A stretch of 7,013 nt of DNA, from assembly GCA_002059205.1 (NCBI GenBank), contig MVCQ01000156.1, forward strand, positions 1-7,013, given 5' to 3'. The notes under the pieces were generated by a model. That model did not search any database and was not told the origin of the DNA. It worked only from the letters and a program-made list of their open reading frames with translations. The position numbers and the translations under genes are program-made. The stretch is from Candidatus Latescibacteria bacterium 4484_107. GTDB taxonomy: Bacteria; Latescibacterota; 4484-107. Positions 6,562 through 7,013 of the stretch are shown piece by piece. Within the stretch, counting starts at the first letter, position 1; each line of letters opens with the position of its first letter.

Positions 6562-6902
6562 ATCCGGCTGCATTTTACCGACCTTCCCGCGAATCCCGGC
6601 GCAATTTAGGTAAAACCAAATCTCAATACGGCAAGAAAAACCAAAATAAAAAACATACGGAATCGAATCAACCCCTGTTTTTGACTTTTTGGAAAAGCAA
6701 TGTTATGAAGGAAAAAAGCGAAACTGTTAAGGAAACCTCGACAGGCTAATCGTAAGTATTTTATCTGAATCTCCGCTTCGAATCCTTCTCTTCTCCCACA
6801 TCCCTTTCCCTCTAATCTGAAACGCAAGTTCTCTGACAAATAAGTTCAATCGAATTAACATTGAAAAACATGGAATCGCAAGAGGGATAAGTTTCAAGAC
6901 AT

Positions 6903-6954
6903 CTATAATTATATATGGGAATTTCTTTCTATAATTATATATGGGAATTTCTTT
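6903..6954. repeat. Two perfect tandem copies of a 26-bp unit
   Basis: Positions 6903-6928 and 6929-6954 are identical. Each copy contains TATAATTATA (6904-6913 and 6930-6939), a perfect 10-bp palindrome that also includes a TATAAT -10-like hexamer, followed by TATGGGAATTTCTTT. No suitable -35 is found at 16-18 bases upstream of either copy. The duplication may be a slippage product or a pair of binding sites for a gene beyond the window edge. Confidence 0.85.
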
Positions 6955-6980
6955 ATGAAACTATATTTTTATGAACTTTT

Positions 6981-6999
6981 TGAGTGCTTAGGGCACTTA
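6981..6999. repeat. Small hairpin next to the right 14-mer
   Basis: TGAGTGC (6981-6987) pairs with GCACTTA (6993-6999) across a five-base loop (TTAGG), giving seven pairs including one G-T wobble. It overlaps the first bases of the right-hand 14-mer. No T run follows on either strand, so it is not an intrinsic terminator. A short hairpin joined to a dispersed motif is reminiscent of REP-type elements, but that is only an inference. The left 14-mer has no matching hairpin. Confidence 0.4.
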
Positions 7000-7008
7000 C
7001 TAAATAAA
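6995..7008. repeat. 14-bp direct repeat, right copy
   Basis: This is identical to 21-34 (ACTTACTAAATAAA), in the same orientation, about 430 bases after the last gene. It is preceded by a hairpin (6981-6999) that the left copy lacks. Together the two copies bracket the whole gene cluster. Whether this marks a boundary or is one of many dispersed copies cannot be told from this window. Confidence 0.6.
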
Positions 7009-7013
7009 GAGAG

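Larger units (their letters stand above)
6562..7013. other. Noncoding AT-rich region downstream of the cluster
   Basis: I see no convincing gene here. A minus-strand open frame (6839 to 6606) starts with TTG, has no Shine-Dalgarno, and gives a product resembling no known family. TTTTACC (6573-6579) is an inverted match of GGTAAAA (6609-6615), but the 29-base loop and lack of a T run make it a poor terminator. A pyrimidine-rich stretch covers about 6781-6813. The right part holds a 26-bp tandem repeat, a small hairpin and the second copy of the 14-mer. A clear terminator for the operon was not found. Confidence 0.7.

Noticed and set aside
6573..6615. TTTTACC/GGTAAAA inverted repeat as operon terminator
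   Set aside because: The seven-base arms are separated by 29 bases, are AT-rich, and are not followed by a T run.
6606..6839. Minus-strand open frame of 77 codons downstream of the operon
   Set aside because: It has a TTG start, no ribosome binding site and a product without family features; I treat the region as noncoding.

Overview
The window carries a compact, co-directional (+ strand) run of genes for secreted proteins. Each begins with a Sec-type signal peptide, and the rest is built from beta-sandwich modules of the CARDB, Kre9/KNH-like and Fn3-like kinds. No enzyme, regulator, transposase, RNA gene or CRISPR array is visible. The strong Shine-Dalgarno sequences, the Sec signals and the paired cysteines point to a bacterium exporting these proteins to an oxidising compartment, probably the periplasm or cell surface of a Gram-negative. 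Multi-CARDB secreted proteins are common in Desulfobacterota-type and other environmental bacteria, but the taxon is a low-confidence guess.

Layout: bases 1-84 are a short leader. Gene 1 (85-2040) encodes a 651-residue protein with one KNH-like, one CARDB-like and three further beta-sandwich modules. Gene 2 (2140-2679) is a small single-CARDB protein. Gene 3 (2704-4344) has a novel N-terminal region, one Fn3-like module shared with gene 1, and two KNH-like modules. Gene 4 starts at a GTG at 4372 and appears to run to 6561 as a single multi-domain protein. It is broken by two opposite one-base frame changes, near 4880 and near 5234, so it now reads as a 173-residue N-terminal ORF, a middle segment in another frame, and a long C-terminal ORF. 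From 6562 to 7013 the DNA is noncoding and AT-rich, with a perfect 26-bp tandem duplication, a small hairpin and a 14-bp sequence that also lies at the left edge of the window.

How the genes work together: spacings of 99, 24 and 27 bases, a strong ribosome binding site before each intact start and shared domain types indicate one operon of structural or binding proteins. Their modules look as if they were duplicated and shuffled among neighbours. No anchoring signal (lipobox, LPXTG, PEP-CTERM, transmembrane tail) was found, so they are probably soluble, secreted, or held by protein-protein contacts. A role in surface binding, matrix or adhesion is an inference from architecture only.

The points most worth a second look are the compensating frameshift pair in gene 4, the modular secreted operon with no recognisable partner, and the repeats that bracket the cluster.
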